Shown here: positions 9,071 to 17,945 of the stretch, one piece after another
Numbering within the stretch: position 1 is the first letter of the stretch
Layout of the letters: every line of letters begins with the position of its first letter
Assembly: GCA_052034255.1 (NCBI GenBank)
Contig: JBPOIU010000032.1
Location: 1-64,000, forward strand
DNA length: 64,000 nt
Reading direction: 5' to 3'
Source: JADJEK01 sp052034255
GTDB lineage: Bacteria > Planctomycetota > B15-G4 > JADJEK01
The notes under the pieces: model-generated
Told to the model about the DNA's origin: nothing
Database searches by the model: none
The model's input: only the letters and a program-made list of their open reading frames with translations
Program-made: the position numbers and the translations under genes

Positions 9071-9889
9071 ATGCTCGGCACCGTGGCGCGGATCGAACTC
9101 GAGAAGACGTGGAAGCAGCGCACGCTCGCGATCGCGGTGCTCGTCCTCGTGCCGCTGCTGAAGGGGCTCGCGTTGCTCGAGCTCGCGCATCTGGCGCCCG
9201 AGGCGCAGCTCGACGACATCCAGTTGAACGGCTTCTACCTCGCGGCGCATTCGAGCCGCTGGGTCTGCGCCATCTATGCCGTGCTGTTGTTCGTCGACGC
9301 GACGCAGCGCATCGCGGCGGAGGCGGAGCGTGGGCAGTTGCGCATGACGCTGACGCGGCCGGTGCGACGGTCGACGCTGTACCTCGGCCGGATGCTCGCG
9401 CTGGCGGTGATCGTCGTCGCGCTGGTCGGCTTCGATCTGCTCGCGAGCGTGATCGCCGGCTTCGCGACCCGCGGCTTCTCCGATGTCGCCGACGTCGCGC
9501 TGCAAGGCGACCAGTTCGGGGCCGCCGCTCTCTGGCTCGATCTGTTGCGCGCGTATGCGCTTTCCGCGTGTGGCCTGATCGCGGTCGCGGCATGCGGGCT
9601 GTGGCTGTCCGCCAGCTTCCGCCGCGGCATCACCGCACTCACCACCGGCCTGCTGTTGTTCGCGGGCGCATCGCTGTTCGCCGTGGTGTTCGGCGATCCG
9701 CTGGCTTCGCTACTCCCGACGACATGGGTGTGGCGACCGCTCGAGACACTCGAGAAGCTGACCTCCGGCACCAGCCTGTTCCGCACGCCCGGCGAGACGT
9801 TGCTCGCGCTCGCCGCTTGTGGCGGTTGCTGTGTCCTGGCGCTCATCGGCGGCGCCGCGCGATTCGGGATGCGGGAGCACGGGGAATAG
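9071..9889 (+). CDS. ABC-2 type exporter, permease subunit
   Basis: 272 residues with about six hydrophobic segments and no catalytic motif. The N-terminus has the short cytoplasmic ARIELEKTWKQRTL entry typical of ABC-2 permeases, then membrane segments, including two in the region VIVVALVGFDLLASVIAG to ALTTGLLLFAGASLFAVVFG. It starts 3 nt after the ATPase stop, so the two form an operon and presumably one exporter. Substrate unknown. Confidence 0.85.
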   Translation: MLGTVARIELEKTWKQRTLAIAVLVLVPLLKGLALLELAHLAPEAQLDDIQLNGFYLAAHSSRWVCAIYAVLLFVDATQRIAAEAERGQLRMTLTRPVRRSTLYLGRMLALAVIVVALVGFDLLASVIAGFATRGFSDVADVALQGDQFGAAALWLDLLRAYALSACGLIAVAACGLWLSASFRRGITALTTGLLLFAGASLFAVVFGDPLASLLPTTWVWRPLETLEKLTSGTSLFRTPGETLLALAACGGCCVLALIGGAARFGMREHGE

Positions 9890-9922
9890 GGGGCGCGACG
9901 GTCCCGAGGGACTGATCCGGGG

Positions 9923-9928
9923 TAACCT
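9923..9928 (+). promoter_or_regulatory. -10-like motif TAACCT
   Basis: GTAACCTCCGCC ends 9 nt before the ATG at 9938, suggesting a near-leaderless transcript. Confidence 0.4.
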
Positions 9929-9937
9929 CCGCCTCGC

Positions 9938-11056
9938 ATGAACCTCACCTCCCTGACCTCCGCTCTCCAAACCCTTGCCCCGCTCGATCTCGCCGCCGAC
10001 TGGGACAACGTCGGTTGGATCGTCGAGTGTCCGCGTGACGCGCGCATCACCCGCGTGCTGGTCACCCTCGACCTCACCGATGCCGTGGTCGCCGAAGCGG
10101 TCGCGACGAAGGCGTCCGTCGTCGTCGCGTATCACCCGCCGGTGTTCTCGGGGTTGAAGCGACTGACCGACGCGGATCCGGTGGGGCGGCGCGTACTCGC
10201 CTGCGTGCGCGCCGGGATCGGCGTATACGCGCCGCATACCGCGCTCGACGCGGTCGAAGGTGGCGTCAACGATTGGCTCGCCGACGGGCTCGGCAAGGGC
10301 TCGCGGTCCGTGATCGACGCGACGCAATCGCTCGCCTCCACGGAGCACGTGAAGGTCGTCGTGTTCGTTCCGGAGTCGCATCTCGACGAGATGCGCGACG
10401 CCCTCGCCGATGCCGGAGCGGGCCGCATCGGGGCATACACGCACTGTTCCTTCGCGATTCCGGGCACCGGATCGTTCTTCGGCACCGACGCGACGAACCC
10501 CGTCGTCGGCAAGAAAGGCCGGCTCGAGTTCGCGCCCGAAGTGCGGCTCGAGATGGTCGCATCCGAGTCTGCCTTGCCCGCGATCGCGGCCGCGCTGCGC
10601 TTGAACCACCCGTACGAGGAGCCGGCGTGGGAAGTCGTGCGCCTGGTCGCGAAGGCGTCGGCGCGCACGGGGCAGGGTCGGTTCGTCACGCTCGATGGTC
10701 CGACGCCCCTGGCGACGCTCGTGAAACGCGTCAAAGCCCGGCTCGGCGTGAAGTCCGTGCACGTCGCGATGGCCCCGCGTCACGCGCGCGGTTCGGTCAG
10801 GAGCATCGCGCTGTGCGCGGGCGCCGGGGGCTCCGTGCTCGAGTCGGTCACGGCCGACGTGTTGTGGACCGGCGAGATGCGCCATCACGACGTGTTGGCG
10901 GCGCTTTCGCGCGGCAGCAGCGTCATCGTCGCGGGTCACGCGGAAACCGAGCGGCCGTACCTCCCGGTGTTCGCGAAGACCCTCGCGAACGCACTCGGCC
11001 GTGGGGTTCGCGTGCGCGTCGCCGCGTCCGATCGCGGTCCGTTCACGATGACGTGA
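9938..11056 (+). CDS. Nif3/YqfO-family dinuclear metal protein
   Basis: 372 residues, the long form of the Nif3 family with the PII/CutA-like domain inserted in the middle (about residues 130-230). Metal-site motifs are present: WDNVGW near the start, AYHPPVFSG, PHTALDAVEGGVNDWL, and near the end TGEMRHHD and AGHAETERPYLP. Members are often annotated as GTP cyclohydrolase I type 2, but the cellular role is poorly defined. It stands alone between the ABC operon and the convergent xth gene. Confidence 0.88.
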   Translation: MNLTSLTSALQTLAPLDLAADWDNVGWIVECPRDARITRVLVTLDLTDAVVAEAVATKASVVVAYHPPVFSGLKRLTDADPVGRRVLACVRAGIGVYAPHTALDAVEGGVNDWLADGLGKGSRSVIDATQSLASTEHVKVVVFVPESHLDEMRDALADAGAGRIGAYTHCSFAIPGTGSFFGTDATNPVVGKKGRLEFAPEVRLEMVASESALPAIAAALRLNHPYEEPAWEVVRLVAKASARTGQGRFVTLDGPTPLATLVKRVKARLGVKSVHVAMAPRHARGSVRSIALCAGAGGSVLESVTADVLWTGEMRHHDVLAALSRGSSVIVAGHAETERPYLPVFAKTLANALGRGVRVRVAASDRGPFTMT

Positions 11057-11068
11057 GTCCTCGTCGCA

Positions 11069-11878
11069 TCAACGCGCGCGCAACGCCTTCGCGTCGATGT
11101 CCACGCCGACCGGGCAATGGTCGCTGCCCTGGATCTCGGGCCACAGGAACGCATCCTTCACGTGCTTCATCGCACCCGGCGATGCGAGCACGTAGTCGAT
11201 GCGCCAGCCGATGTTCTTCGCGCGCACGCCGAAGCGTTGGCTCCACCACGAGTACGCGTCCTTGGCTTCGGGATGCAGCGCGCGAAACGTGTCGGTCCAG
11301 CCCGAACGGATCCAGCGGTCGAACTCCTCGCGCTCTTCGGGCAGGAAGCCGCTGGTCTTGGCGTTCTCCTTCGGCCGCGCGAGGTCGATCTCGCGGTGCG
11401 CGGTGTTGAAGTCGCCGAGCACGAGGATGGGTCGACCTGCCTTGCGCTCGGGCTCGAGGCGCTCGAACAGGTGGCGGTAGAACTCGAGCTTGAACGGGAC
11501 GCGACCGTTGTCGCGGTCCTTGCCGCTGCCGTTCGGGAAGTACCCGTTCACGATCAGCAGTTGCCCGAGGTGCGCGAAGAGCAGGCGACCCTCGGCGTCG
11601 AACCCGTCGTGTCCGACCGTGGTCTCGACCCGTTCCGGCGCGAGTCGCGAATACAGAGCCACGCCGCTGTAGCCCTTGCGCTGCGCGGACACGAAGTGCG
11701 CATGGAAGCCCGCCGGCTGGCGGAGCGGTTCCGGGACTTGGCTCGCTTCGACGCGGATTTCCTGCAGAGCGAGGACATGCAACGGATCGCGCGCGAGGAA
11801 GGAGTCGAAGCCCTTCTGCGCGATCGACCGCAGTCCGTTGACGTTCCAGGACACGATGCGGAGCGGGGAGGTGGCCAT
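11069..11878 (-). CDS. xth: Exodeoxyribonuclease III / AP endonuclease
   Basis: 269 residues of the ExoIII (EEP) family, acting on abasic sites in base-excision repair. Catalytic motifs are all visible: SWNVNGLRS, LALQEIRVE, NGYFPNGSG, GDFNTAHREID, WRIDYVLAS and the terminal GSDHCPV. The start is set by the family alignment at MATSPLRIVSWNVNG; an open frame continues upstream but is not part of the protein. It is divergent from the histidine kinase gene and convergent with the Nif3 gene. Confidence 0.93.
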   Translation of the reverse strand: MATSPLRIVSWNVNGLRSIAQKGFDSFLARDPLHVLALQEIRVEASQVPEPLRQPAGFHAHFVSAQRKGYSGVALYSRLAPERVETTVGHDGFDAEGRLLFAHLGQLLIVNGYFPNGSGKDRDNGRVPFKLEFYRHLFERLEPERKAGRPILVLGDFNTAHREIDLARPKENAKTSGFLPEEREEFDRWIRSGWTDTFRALHPEAKDAYSWWSQRFGVRAKNIGWRIDYVLASPGAMKHVKDAFLWPEIQGSDHCPVGVDIDAKALRAR

Positions 11879-12122
11879 GCGGGAGCTCGTGTAGCAACGG
11901 TGAGCGAGGGAATCGAGACTCGACCACCGTTCAATCCTGAAGCCCGTCCCCCGCGACGGGTGACAGCAGGAATTCAGGAAGCAGGGAGATGCGCGGCCGC
12001 CCGCACATCCTCGGGGGCCCCGCACCTTCCCCGACTCCAGATCTCTCTCCCGAAAAGCCGATCCCGTCCGGAGTTCGCGCAATCGGGGCTCGACGTGCGG
12101 CCCCTCTCGAACCTGGACGCCG
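11879..12122. promoter_or_regulatory. Divergent intergenic region, xth / histidine kinase
   Basis: 244 nt shared by two divergent genes, so both promoters should lie here. On the minus strand TGCTACACGAGC, close to the xth ATG, loosely fits the recurring -10-like motif. No clear hairpin or operator was found. Confidence 0.35.
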
Positions 12123-14702
12123 ATGACCCTGCGCCTGCAGACGCGTTTCTTGTCGTTGATGTTCGCCCTGAGCGCGGTCTTCGCGGTCGGGCTCGTCGTC
12201 GTCCGCTCCGAACAGCGCCACTCGTTGCATCGACTGCTCGAAGTCCAGCGCGTCGAACTCGAGACCACCATCGCCACGTTGCTGCGCACGCGATCGACGC
12301 AACTGCGGACGTTCGCGAACGACTACTCCATGTGGGACGAGATGGTCGAGTTCACGCGCACGCGGAACGCGACGTGGGCCGACGAAAACGTCGCGGTCGG
12401 AGTGGAGACGTTCGACGCCGATGGAGCCTGGGTGCTCGATGCGGACCTGAACCCGCTCTATGCCGTCGTCGGGCTGGAATCGCCGCAGTCCCTCGCGCTG
12501 CTGCCGATCGACCGCGATGCATTGCGGTCACTGCTGATCGACCACCGCGATTGGTTCCCGCACTTCTTCGCGCGCAAGGACGACTTGATCAGCGAGTACC
12601 TGATCGCGCCGATTCAACCGGGAACCGACACGGGGCGAGCGACACCGCCGCACGGGTTCCTCGTGGTGGCCCGCGCCTGGGACTCCGCCGAGGTCGAAGC
12701 CGTCGGTGCGCTGGTGCGCGGCCGCGCCTCGTTGCACGACGAGCTCCCCGCCGAACGCGCGCCCGAAGGCGACGATCCGACGAACATCGTCATTCAGCGT
12801 GATCTGCTCGGCATCGACGGGACTCGCATCGGGAGCCTGCACTTCGACGTGCGCTCGCCGTTCATCGCCGCGGCTCAGACCGAAGTCGATCGCGTACTGC
12901 TGACCAGCACGACGTTCGCGTTGTTCTGCGTCGTCCTCGTCGTCGTGTTCTTCGTGCGCTGGGTGAATCTACCGCTGCGGCGCATCGTGGACGCGTTGCG
13001 GCGCAACTCGGTCGCGCACCTCGGACGCGTCCGGACCCTCGCCCATGAGTACGGCGCGCTGACGACCTTGATCGAGCGCTCGATCCGACATCGGGACGAA
13101 CTCACGCGTGAGATCGACGAACGGCGGCGCATGGAAGCCGAGGTCGTGCGAGCACGCGATCGCGCGGAGCACGCGAACGCGGCGAAGAGTCAGTTCCTCG
13201 CCAACATGAGCCACGAGATCCGGACGCCGTTGAACGGTGTTCTCGGCATGGCTCGCCTGCTGCTCGACACGCCGCTCGACGAAGAGCAGCGCGACCTCGC
13301 CAGCACGATTCGCTCGTCGGGCGAAGCGCTGCTCGGCGTGCTGAACGACGTGCTCGACTTCTCGAAGATCGAAGCCGGCAAGCTGACGATCGAATCCGTG
13401 GCGATGTCGCCGCGCCGCATCCTCGACGAAACGGTCCAGCTGTTCTCGGCTGCCGCGCAAGGCAAGGGCTTGGCGCTGTTCGCGGATCTCGATGCTTCGC
13501 TGCCGGCGTTCGTGGCCGGTGATCCGCTACGTCTGCGCCAGATCGCGTCGAACCTGGTCGGCAACGCGATCAAGTTCACGCAGCGCGGCCAAGTCGTCCT
13601 GCGCGCATCGCTGCTGGAGTCGAACGAGTCCGACGTCCTGCTCGCGATCGAGGTCGAGGACACCGGGATCGGCATTCCGCCCGAGTACATCGGCCAGTTG
13701 TTCGAAGCGTTCTCGCAGGCGGACGGCAGCACGTCCCGCCGATTCGGTGGCACCGGGCTCGGTCTCGCGATCAGTAAGCGCTTGGTGACGCTGATGGGCG
13801 GCGTCATCGAAGCGCGCAGCACCGTCGGCAAAGGCACGACGTTCCGCTTCACCGTGCGTTGCGCGCCGATGCAGGCCGCCACATCCCCGGTCACGAACGC
13901 CGCGCTCCGCGGGCGCGTCATCGTGATCGCCGATTCCCTTGGCGAGCGGCGCGCCGTGCTGAGCAAGCGTGTGCGGGAACTCGGCGCGGACGTCGTCGTC
14001 GCCGACGTCGATCCCGCCGCATGCGCTGCGCTTGTCGGAGGCGGGGCGCACGTCGCGATCGTCGCCGTCGAATCGGATCAGCGCGCGGCGCTGGCGTGTT
14101 TCGAGGCGATCACGCGCGCGTCGTCGACGACGAAATGCATGGCGCTGGCGCCGTTCGGGACGCGCCTCGATGCCTCGCATCCCGGGGCGCGAGCCGTCGA
14201 GTCGACCCTCGCGCTGCCGTGGACGTCGGATCTGCTGCAGAGCCGCCTCGCCGGCCTGTTCGTGGTGCCGAGCCGCTTGCCGGTCAGCGCGTCGACCGTC
14301 GAAGGACACGGCCGGCCGAAGCCGAGCGTGTTGCTCGCCGAAGACAACCCGGTCAATCAGAAAGTCGCCGCGAAGATGCTCGAGCGGCTCGGACTGCGTT
14401 GCGAGGTCGTCGGCAATGGCCGGCTCGCCGTCGAGGCCGCGCTCCGGACGCGTTTCGACTTGATCCTGATGGACTGTCAGATGCCGGAGATGGACGGGTA
14501 CGAAGCGACGGCGGCGCTCCGCGCGTTGGAGAGCGCTGGCGCCGAGCGCATGACGATCGTCGCGATGACGGCGAACTCGATGTCCAGTGATCGGTTCCGC
14601 TGTCTGGGCGCGGGGATGGACGACTACGTCGCGAAGCCCGTGGATTTCGAAGTGCTGCGGGCGACGCTCGCGAAGTACTTGCCGGTGGCGGCGGTGGTCT
14701 GA
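12123..14702 (+). CDS. CHASE4-type hybrid sensor histidine kinase
   Basis: 859 residues. Membrane segment 1 (about 8-28), an extracytoplasmic CHASE4-like sensor (DYSMWDEMVEF near residue 62), membrane segment 2 (about 259-283), a HAMP/coiled linker, HisKA with the phospho-accepting His364 in NMSHEIRTPLNG, and a HATPase with N-box NLVGNAIKF and the DTGIGI and GGTGLGL G-boxes. Two receiver-like modules follow. The first (about 596-715) lacks an acceptor Asp; the last is intact, with Asp784 in LMDCQMPEMDG. No response-regulator gene is adjacent, so the phosphorelay output lies elsewhere. Ligand unknown. Confidence 0.92.
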   Translation: MTLRLQTRFLSLMFALSAVFAVGLVVVRSEQRHSLHRLLEVQRVELETTIATLLRTRSTQLRTFANDYSMWDEMVEFTRTRNATWADENVAVGVETFDADGAWVLDADLNPLYAVVGLESPQSLALLPIDRDALRSLLIDHRDWFPHFFARKDDLISEYLIAPIQPGTDTGRATPPHGFLVVARAWDSAEVEAVGALVRGRASLHDELPAERAPEGDDPTNIVIQRDLLGIDGTRIGSLHFDVRSPFIAAAQTEVDRVLLTSTTFALFCVVLVVVFFVRWVNLPLRRIVDALRRNSVAHLGRVRTLAHEYGALTTLIERSIRHRDELTREIDERRRMEAEVVRARDRAEHANAAKSQFLANMSHEIRTPLNGVLGMARLLLDTPLDEEQRDLASTIRSSGEALLGVLNDVLDFSKIEAGKLTIESVAMSPRRILDETVQLFSAAAQGKGLALFADLDASLPAFVAGDPLRLRQIASNLVGNAIKFTQRGQVVLRASLLESNESDVLLAIEVEDTGIGIPPEYIGQLFEAFSQADGSTSRRFGGTGLGLAISKRLVTLMGGVIEARSTVGKGTTFRFTVRCAPMQAATSPVTNAALRGRVIVIADSLGERRAVLSKRVRELGADVVVADVDPAACAALVGGGAHVAIVAVESDQRAALACFEAITRASSTTKCMALAPFGTRLDASHPGARAVESTLALPWTSDLLQSRLAGLFVVPSRLPVSASTVEGHGRPKPSVLLAEDNPVNQKVAAKMLERLGLRCEVVGNGRLAVEAALRTRFDLILMDCQMPEMDGYEATAALRALESAGAERMTIVAMTANSMSSDRFRCLGAGMDDYVAKPVDFEVLRATLAKYLPVAAVV

Positions 14703-14742
14703 ACGAAGGGCTCCACCCGCGCTGGTTTGCGCATGGCCCGGC

Positions 14743-14748
14743 TACAGT
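14743..14748 (+). promoter_or_regulatory. -10-like motif TACAGT
   Basis: CTACAGTGCCCCGCC lies 25 nt before the peptidase start, followed by an AAGGAG ribosome-binding site. Confidence 0.4.
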
Positions 14749-14773
14749 GCCCCGCCAAGGAGCCCCTCCCTCC

Positions 14774-16690
14774 ATGGACATGCCGGAAACTCTCTACACC
14801 CGCTTCGTCGACGGTCTGAACACTGACTACGAACGCCTCCACACCGCCAAGGAGGACGCATTCTGGGCGGCGTACATGGGGCTGCTGCCGGACGCCGAGA
14901 TGGCGCGCGCGGACCTCGTGGAAAAGGACAACGCGTGGAAGCGATTCCTCGCGGATCCGGCGCGACTCGAGCAGGTTCGCGAGCTCATCCAGCGCGGGCA
15001 GGACGCTTGGAACGACGACGACGACGACGTCGAGATCCCGACCGCCGAAGAGGCGACGGCGCTCGACGGTTGGCTGGCGACGTTCGAAGCGCACGTGATC
15101 GAGAGCAAGGCGGCGCAGAAGCTGCACGAAGAGATCACGCACGACGAAGGTGCGTTGGCGACCGCGCGCGGGGGCATGAAGCTCGGCTACACCGGCGCCG
15201 ACGGCACGTTCGTGCCCGCGAGTTCGGTGCGCCTCGGCGTGCTGTTGTCGAACGACAAGGACGAAGCCGTCCGCCGCGCCGCGTGGGAAGGGCTGCGCTC
15301 GATCGAGCAGTTCGTGCTCGACCACGGTTTCCTCGAGATCGTGAAGAAGCGCAATCGTCTGGGCCGCATGCTCGGCGGCGAGGACTTCTACGACGCGAAC
15401 GTGCGCCGCGTGGAAGGCATGACGAAGGAAGAGGTCTTCGACCTCCTCGACGATCTCGAACGCCGCACGCGCGACCGCGCACAGGAATCGCTCGCCGAAT
15501 TGAAGAGCAAGCACGGCCCGGCCGTGCTCGAGCCGTGGAACCTGCGCTACCTCGCGGTCGGCGACATCTCGAACGAGCTCGAACCGTACTTCCCGTTCGA
15601 CCAGGCGCTCGAGCGGTGGGGTCGCACGTTCATGGGTCTCGGCGTCGACTATCGCGGCGCGGAGCTCGTCCTCGATCTCGTCGACCGCAAGGGCAAGTAC
15701 GAGAACGGCTTCATGCACGGGCCGGTGCCGGCGTGGAAGCGGTTCGGCACGTTCCGGCCGGCACGCATCCAATTCACGGCGAACGCGATTCCGGGCCTCA
15801 TGGGCGCGGGCAAGCGCGCGATCGAGACCCTGTTCCACGAAGGCGGTCACGCGGCGCACTTCGCGAACAACGAAATGCCGGCGCCGTGCTTCGGGCAAGA
15901 GTTCGCTCCGTCGTCGGTCGCGTTCGCCGAAACGCAGAGCATGTTCTTCGACAGCCTGATCCAGGACGCGGCGTGGCAGACGCGCTACGCGAAGAACAAA
16001 GCGGGCGAGACCGTTCCGCTCGATCTCGTCGAGCGCGCCGTCGCCAAATCGCAGCCGATGAAGGCGTGGGGCGTGCGCGCGATGCTCGCGGTCTGCTACG
16101 GCGAGCGCGCGATCTACGAGATCCCCGACGACGAACTGACGCCGCGTCGCGTGCTCGACGAATTGCGAGCGATCGAGAAGCGCATGCTGTTCCTCGATCA
16201 AGGCGCGCCGCGGCCGATCCTCGCCGTTCCGCACCTGCTGTCGGCCGAGAGCTCGGCGTACTACCACGGCTACGTGCTCGCCGACATGGCGGTGCATCAG
16301 ACGCGCGAGCACTTCCTGAAACGCGACGGTCACATCGTCGACAACCCGCGTGTGGCGCCGGAACTGCGGGAGACGTACTGGCGCGAAGGCAACTCGCGGC
16401 GCTTCCGTGATTTCATCGAACGCCTGACCGGCAAGCCGCTGCAGCCGGGCAGCCTCGCGGCGATGCTGAACCAGACCGTCGACGAGGCGGTCGAGCGTCA
16501 ACTCGCGATGGCGTTGCGCATGCAGCGCGTGCCGGAATCGCGCGCGAAGGTCGACTTGAACGCGCGCATCCGCGTGATGCACGGCAACGAGCGCATCGCG
16601 TCCAACGCGGACGGCTCGTTCAAGGAAATGTGCACCGCGTTCTCGAAGTGGATCAAGAAGCTCGAGAAAGACGCGGCGACGAGCACGTGA
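14774..16690 (+). CDS. M3-type zinc oligopeptidase
   Basis: 638 residues. The zinc site is His355-Glu-Gly-Gly-His359 in LFHEGGHAAHF, with the third ligand Glu386 in AETQSMFFD, 27 residues downstream, the M3 (thimet/oligoendopeptidase) spacing. The usual HEFGH is HEGGH here. No signal peptide, so it is probably a cytoplasmic oligopeptidase clearing peptides. The ATG at 14774 is set by AAGGAG 11 nt upstream. The stop overlaps the GTG of the next gene, indicating translational coupling. Confidence 0.88.
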   Translation: MDMPETLYTRFVDGLNTDYERLHTAKEDAFWAAYMGLLPDAEMARADLVEKDNAWKRFLADPARLEQVRELIQRGQDAWNDDDDDVEIPTAEEATALDGWLATFEAHVIESKAAQKLHEEITHDEGALATARGGMKLGYTGADGTFVPASSVRLGVLLSNDKDEAVRRAAWEGLRSIEQFVLDHGFLEIVKKRNRLGRMLGGEDFYDANVRRVEGMTKEEVFDLLDDLERRTRDRAQESLAELKSKHGPAVLEPWNLRYLAVGDISNELEPYFPFDQALERWGRTFMGLGVDYRGAELVLDLVDRKGKYENGFMHGPVPAWKRFGTFRPARIQFTANAIPGLMGAGKRAIETLFHEGGHAAHFANNEMPAPCFGQEFAPSSVAFAETQSMFFDSLIQDAAWQTRYAKNKAGETVPLDLVERAVAKSQPMKAWGVRAMLAVCYGERAIYEIPDDELTPRRVLDELRAIEKRMLFLDQGAPRPILAVPHLLSAESSAYYHGYVLADMAVHQTREHFLKRDGHIVDNPRVAPELRETYWREGNSRRFRDFIERLTGKPLQPGSLAAMLNQTVDEAVERQLAMALRMQRVPESRAKVDLNARIRVMHGNERIASNADGSFKEMCTAFSKWIKKLEKDAATST

Positions 16691-17874
16691 TCGCGCGCCG
16701 GCTGACGCTGCTCGCGGCGACGGTGGGGTTGATGCTCGTCGCCGATGCGACGTTGTCGTGGACGGTGCTCGCCGACGGGATGTTGCGCCAGCGGCGCATC
16801 GCGCCATTCCATCCGGCGGTCTTCAGCGCCGAACAGGCCGCGAGCGCCGTGCGCCTCGCGCAGTCGCAGGACGTGTCGACGACGAACGTGCGCTTCGACG
16901 CCGAACTGGGTTGGACCACGCGGGAGTCGTTCGTCGGTGCGCGGGAGAGCTACGACGCGCTGGGAGCGCGGCGTGGCGCGACCGCCGCCAATGCGCCGGA
17001 CGCGACGCGCGTGGCGGCGTTCGGCTGTTCGTTCACGCACGGCGACGAGGTCGCGGACGCGGACGCGTGGTGCGCGCAGCTCGATGCGCTGCGCGCGGAC
17101 GTCGCGATGTCGAACTTCGGCGTCGGCGCATACGGACTCGATCAAGCGTTGTTGCGCTATCGGCGTCTCGCGCCGCAACTCGAGGTCGACGAAGTGTGGC
17201 TCGGCCTGATGCCGCGCGCGGCCTTGCGCGTGGTGTCGATGTATCGGCCCGCGCTGGCGCACGATGACCGCTCGGTCGCGTTGAAGCCGCGCTTCGAGCT
17301 CGATGCGCGCGACGAACTCGTGCTCGTGCCGCTGCCGGTCACGACGGCGGCGGACGTCGGCGCGCTCGTCTCGGCGGGCGACGATCGTTTCGTGCGCGCC
17401 CTCGCCTCACACGACGCGTTCGTCGGAGCGTGGCCCAGTGCGTACGCGCCCTACGGCTCGAGCGTTTGGCACTACAGCTTCGCGGCGCGCTTGCTCGTGA
17501 CGAAGCTGGAAGGTCGGCCGCGTCCGTACGAGGCCGCGCTCGAGGATCCGTCGAGTGAGTGTTTCCGCGTGCTGCACGCGATCGTCCTGCGCTTTCGCAC
17601 CGAGGTCGAAGCGCGCGGCGATCGGTTCCGACTGCTGGTGCTGCCGGATCGGCCGAGCCTGGATGGGTTCAAGCGGGCGCGAACCGGAGGGCCCGCCCCC
17701 GCGTACGCCACGTTCGTCGACACGTTGCGTGGCGGCGGAGTCGAAGTGGTCGACGTCACCGAGGCGCTCGCCGCAGCCGACGGTGCGTCCGCGGGGCTGT
17801 TCGCGCAGGGCGGCCATTGGTCGGCGGCCGGGAACCGAGTCGTAGCGGAGCGACTAGCGCGCCTCTTCGACTGA
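16687..17874 (+). CDS. Membrane-anchored SGNH/GDSL-like protein
   Basis: 395 residues. An N-terminal hydrophobic anchor (LTLLAATVGLMLVADATLSW) is followed by an SGNH-like fold: block I as AAFGCSFTHGDEV, an Asn/Gly block NFGVGAYGLDQ, and a closing GHWSAAGNRVVAE carrying the candidate His. Such proteins hydrolyse or transfer acyl groups on polysaccharides or lipids, but the substrate here is unknown. The GTG start at 16687 overlaps the peptidase stop by 4 nt. Family call is by motif pattern. Confidence 0.7.
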   Translation: MIARRLTLLAATVGLMLVADATLSWTVLADGMLRQRRIAPFHPAVFSAEQAASAVRLAQSQDVSTTNVRFDAELGWTTRESFVGARESYDALGARRGATAANAPDATRVAAFGCSFTHGDEVADADAWCAQLDALRADVAMSNFGVGAYGLDQALLRYRRLAPQLEVDEVWLGLMPRAALRVVSMYRPALAHDDRSVALKPRFELDARDELVLVPLPVTTAADVGALVSAGDDRFVRALASHDAFVGAWPSAYAPYGSSVWHYSFAARLLVTKLEGRPRPYEAALEDPSSECFRVLHAIVLRFRTEVEARGDRFRLLVLPDRPSLDGFKRARTGGPAPAYATFVDTLRGGGVEVVDVTEALAAADGASAGLFAQGGHWSAAGNRVVAERLARLFD

Positions 17875-17893
17875 ATGGGGCAAAAGGGCAAAA

Positions 17894-17923
17894 GGGGACA
17901 GTCCCCTCATCTGCTCTGTCCCC
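17894..17923. repeat. GGGGACAG...CTGTCCCC hairpin element
   Basis: GGGGACAGTCCCC (17894-17906) followed by CTGTCCCC (17916-17923) gives an 8-bp stem. It sits between the SGNH gene and the UbiD gene, next to a 'gcaaaagg' direct repeat. It belongs to a small palindrome family also seen near 37750 and 62230. Confidence 0.7.
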
Positions 17924-17930
17924 AGTTCGC

Positions 17931-17936
17931 TACCTT
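17931..17936 (+). promoter_or_regulatory. -10-like motif TACCTT
   Basis: CTACCTTGCGCG ends 9 nt before the UbiD ATG. Confidence 0.38.
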
Positions 17937-17945
17937 GCGCGCGTC

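Noticed and set aside
11879..12289. Upstream extension of the exodeoxyribonuclease III frame
   Set aside because: The extra residues show no homology to the family, overlap the histidine kinase start, and lie before a canonical N-terminus.
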